64,000 bases of DNA from Astrobacterium formosum. Lineage in GTDB: Bacteria > Pseudomonadota > Alphaproteobacteria > Rhizobiales > Xanthobacteraceae. The notes below the pieces were generated by a model. That model did no database searches. It was not told the DNA's origin and saw nothing but the letters and a program-made list of their open reading frames with translations. The position numbers were made by a program, and so were the translations under genes. Below, in pieces: positions 62,175 through 64,000 of the stretch. The number at the start of each line of letters is the position of its first letter. Position 1 is the stretch's first letter. The stretch covers positions 146,555 to 210,554 of the forward strand of contig JAVDCA010000009.1 in the NCBI GenBank assembly GCA_030848545.1. The letters run 5' to 3'.

Positions 62175-63749
62175 ATGACGACCATCACCCATCGACCCGT
62201 TCTGTGGACGCCCGGCGACTGGAACGCCTTCTTCGGCTTCGGCACCAACATCCTGGTCAACATGCTGGTCCTGACCGGGCTGTTGCGTTTCGTCCTCAAA
62301 ATGCCCGACGCCATCGTGTTCGGCCGCATCCTGCCGGCGCTCGGCCTGATGATGTGCCTGTCGACGCTCTATTACGCCTGGCTCGCCTATCGGCTGGCGG
62401 AGAAGACCGGGCGCAGCGACGTCTGCGCGCTGCCCTCGGGGGTGAGCGTGCCGCACATGTTCGTGGTCACCTTCGTGATCATGCTGCCCATCGCGGTCTC
62501 GACCGGCGATCCCATCAAGGGCTGGGAAGCCGGTCTCGTCTGGGTGTTCTTCCAGAGCTTCATCCTGATGATCGGCGGCTTCATCGCGCCCTATATCCGC
62601 CGCATCACACCGCGGGCGGCGCTGCTCGGCACGCTCGCCGGCGTATCCATTACCTTCATCGCCATGCGGCCGGCGCTGGAAATGTACATGACGCCGGTGA
62701 TCGGTGTCGTCTGCTTCGCGGTCATCATGGTGTCGTGGTTCGGCGGCGTGCGCTACCCGAAAGGCATCCCGGCCGGCTTGGTCGCCATCGCGGTCGGCAT
62801 GGTGATCGCCTGGGGCTCGACCCTGTTCGGCATCGGCATTGGCGGCATGAGCCTGGAAAAGCTCTCGGGCGCGTTCGCCAGCTTCGGCTTTTCGGTGCCG
62901 GTGCCGGCGGTCGGCCATGTGTTCTCCGGCTTCGAATTCCTCGGCATCATTCTGGTCACCGCCATTCCGTTCGGCATCTACGATCTCGTCGAGGCGATGG
63001 ACAATGTGGAGAGCGCGGAGGCCGCGGGCGACGCCTATCCGACCACGCGCGTCCTGACCGCCGACGGCGTCGTCAGCCTGATCGGCTGCCTGATGGGCAA
63101 TCCCTTCATCAACGCCGTCTATATCGGCCATCCGGGCTGGAAGGCCATGGGCGGGCGCATCGGATACTCCGCCGCGACCGGCCTGATGGTGATCGTCCTG
63201 TCCTGGTTCGGCATCATCGCGCTCCTGTTGTCGCTCGTCCCCGTGGTCGCGATTTCGCCGATCCTCCTCTACATCGGCATGCTGATCGGCGCCCAGGCGT
63301 TCCAGGAGACGCCCCGGAGCCATGCGCCGGCGGTCGTGCTCGCGCTCACGCCGCACCTCGCCGCCTGGTGCAAGACGCTGATGGACGGCGCCCTGACGGC
63401 GGCGGGTACGAGCGCGGCGGCGATCGGCTTCGACAAGCTCGGCCAGGTCGGCGTCCTCTATCATGGTCTGGAAGTCCTAGGGGGCGGCGCCATCCTGGCC
63501 GGCCTGGTGCTCGGCGCCATCGCGGCCTGCGTCATCGATCGCCAATTCACCAAGGCGTCGGCCTTCGCGGCCGCCGGCGCGGCGCTGACCTTCTTCGGCT
63601 TCATGCACGGGGAATCGGTCGGCATCGCGGTGACGCCGTCGGTCGCGCTCGCCTATGCGATCGTGGCCGGCTTCCTGTTCGCCCTCGGTCGCTATCCCGC
63701 CATGGTGGTGGAAGCTCCGCCACGCATGGTCGCTGAGCCGGCGGAGTAA
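62175..63749 (+). CDS. NCS2/AzgA-like permease
   Basis: 524 aa with about 12-13 helices. The segment FGIYDLVEAMDNVESAEAAGD is a typical NCS2/AzgA motif with conserved acidic residues, and GCLMGNPFINAVYIGHPGWKAMGGRIGYS matches the re-entrant region of such permeases. The N-terminus WTPGDWNAFFGFGTNILVNML is also characteristic. It probably imports a purine, pyrimidine, or related nitrogen compound. GGGAGGGGAAG precedes the ATG at 62175. It stands behind a sigma-54 promoter, which fits nitrogen-limited expression. Confidence 0.85.
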   Translation: MTTITHRPVLWTPGDWNAFFGFGTNILVNMLVLTGLLRFVLKMPDAIVFGRILPALGLMMCLSTLYYAWLAYRLAEKTGRSDVCALPSGVSVPHMFVVTFVIMLPIAVSTGDPIKGWEAGLVWVFFQSFILMIGGFIAPYIRRITPRAALLGTLAGVSITFIAMRPALEMYMTPVIGVVCFAVIMVSWFGGVRYPKGIPAGLVAIAVGMVIAWGSTLFGIGIGGMSLEKLSGAFASFGFSVPVPAVGHVFSGFEFLGIILVTAIPFGIYDLVEAMDNVESAEAAGDAYPTTRVLTADGVVSLIGCLMGNPFINAVYIGHPGWKAMGGRIGYSAATGLMVIVLSWFGIIALLLSLVPVVAISPILLYIGMLIGAQAFQETPRSHAPAVVLALTPHLAAWCKTLMDGALTAAGTSAAAIGFDKLGQVGVLYHGLEVLGGGAILAGLVLGAIAACVIDRQFTKASAFAAAGAALTFFGFMHGESVGIAVTPSVALAYAIVAGFLFALGRYPAMVVEAPPRMVAEPAE

Positions 63750-63754
63750 ACACC

Positions 63755-63846
63755 GGTCATTCCGGGGCGCGCGCAGCGCGAACCCGGAATCCAGCCAAGT
63801 CCTCCGCGTTGGTGGTCCTCCGCGTCCGCGGCTGGATTCCGGGTTC
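63755..63846. repeat. REP-like palindromic element, second copy
   Basis: ggtcattccggggc, then cccggaatccagcc (63783-63796) and ggctggattccggg (63830-63843), the same inner and outer arms as at 4412-4513. The outer closing arm is missing; the next repeat begins right there. Confidence 0.85.
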
Positions 63847-63849
63847 GGC

Positions 63850-63995
63850 CCGCAGCGCGTCTTCGACGCGCTATGCGAATGATGCGACGCAGACCCTTAG
63901 GCCTCGCTCTGAGCCAAGCCTCGGGTCTGCGCAGCAGCATTACGTGCTGCAGCGCGCCCGGGGCACGATGCCGAAGCAATCTCGCGGATATCCGT
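63850..63995. repeat. Composite dispersed repeat, second copy
   Basis: Contains gcgcgtcttcgacgcgctatgc, gcagaccc, aggcctcgctctgag and gcgcccggggcacgatgc, in the same order as at 8341-8500. It borders the REP-like element and runs to the right end of the window. Confidence 0.75.
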
Positions 63996-64000
63996 ATTAT

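Noticed and set aside
62100..63464. Minus-strand 454-aa frame opposite the NCS2-like permease
   Set aside because: Charged mirror image of a membrane protein; no family resemblance.

Overview
The window is GC-rich chromosomal DNA from an alphaproteobacterium, most likely a member of the Hyphomicrobiales (Rhizobiales). The reasons are the gene types (RegB/RegA redox pair, MmcB, GlnD, Zur, intracellular PhaZ with BdhA, many LIV and TRAP solute-binding proteins) and the families of short palindromic intergenic repeats typical of Bradyrhizobium-like genomes. About 60 genes, one tRNA, one riboswitch and several repeat families can be supported. No rRNA, CRISPR array, prophage or intact insertion sequence is visible.

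Layout. 1-2.3 kb: a BtuB-like TonB-dependent receptor cut by the left edge, its cobalamin riboswitch, and tRNA-Arg(CCG). 2.7-8.3 kb: mtnA-mmcB, regB-regA and a two-gene ABC-2 exporter. 8.3-18.1 kb: PHB depolymerase, YgjP-like metallopeptidase, Bcr/CflA efflux pump, PBP1a and GlnD. 18.4-22.8 kb: an Ssu/Tau-type ABC importer, an OsmC protein and an unknown membrane protein. 22.9-31.5 kb: mutS, then a five-gene TRAP transporter/SDR/isomerase operon that ends in a strong terminator and faces a divergent GntR regulator.

31.5-45.9 kb is the most distinctive part. It holds a 4-hydroxybenzoyl-CoA-type thioesterase, protocatechuate dioxygenase PcaHG, a complete LIV-type ABC importer with three substrate-binding proteins, two half-length MetE-like zinc methyltransferases, and a hydroxyquinol-type dioxygenase. 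Palindromic repeats fill most of the gaps between these genes. It looks like an uptake and ring-cleavage locus for an aromatic compound, with a possible methyl or thiol transfer step. The rest of the beta-ketoadipate pathway is not in the window.

45.9-55.7 kb: an EmrAB-type efflux operon with MarR, glucokinase, macrodomain protein, LysE exporter, patatin, 3-hydroxybutyrate dehydrogenase, Zur and IspG. 55.7-57.8 kb is a small accessory island of visibly lower GC. It carries a DUF2188 protein next to a TIR/deoxyribosyltransferase-like protein, followed by toxin-antitoxin remains: intact Phd-like and ParD-like antitoxins, a PemK-like toxin broken by two frameshifts and a stop, and a broken DUF433 gene. 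57.9-64 kb: a LysR regulator, a small exported protein, an HTH protein, crcB with a DUF190 gene, an isochorismatase-type hydrolase, and an NCS2/AzgA-like permease behind a textbook sigma-54 promoter. The window ends in repeats.
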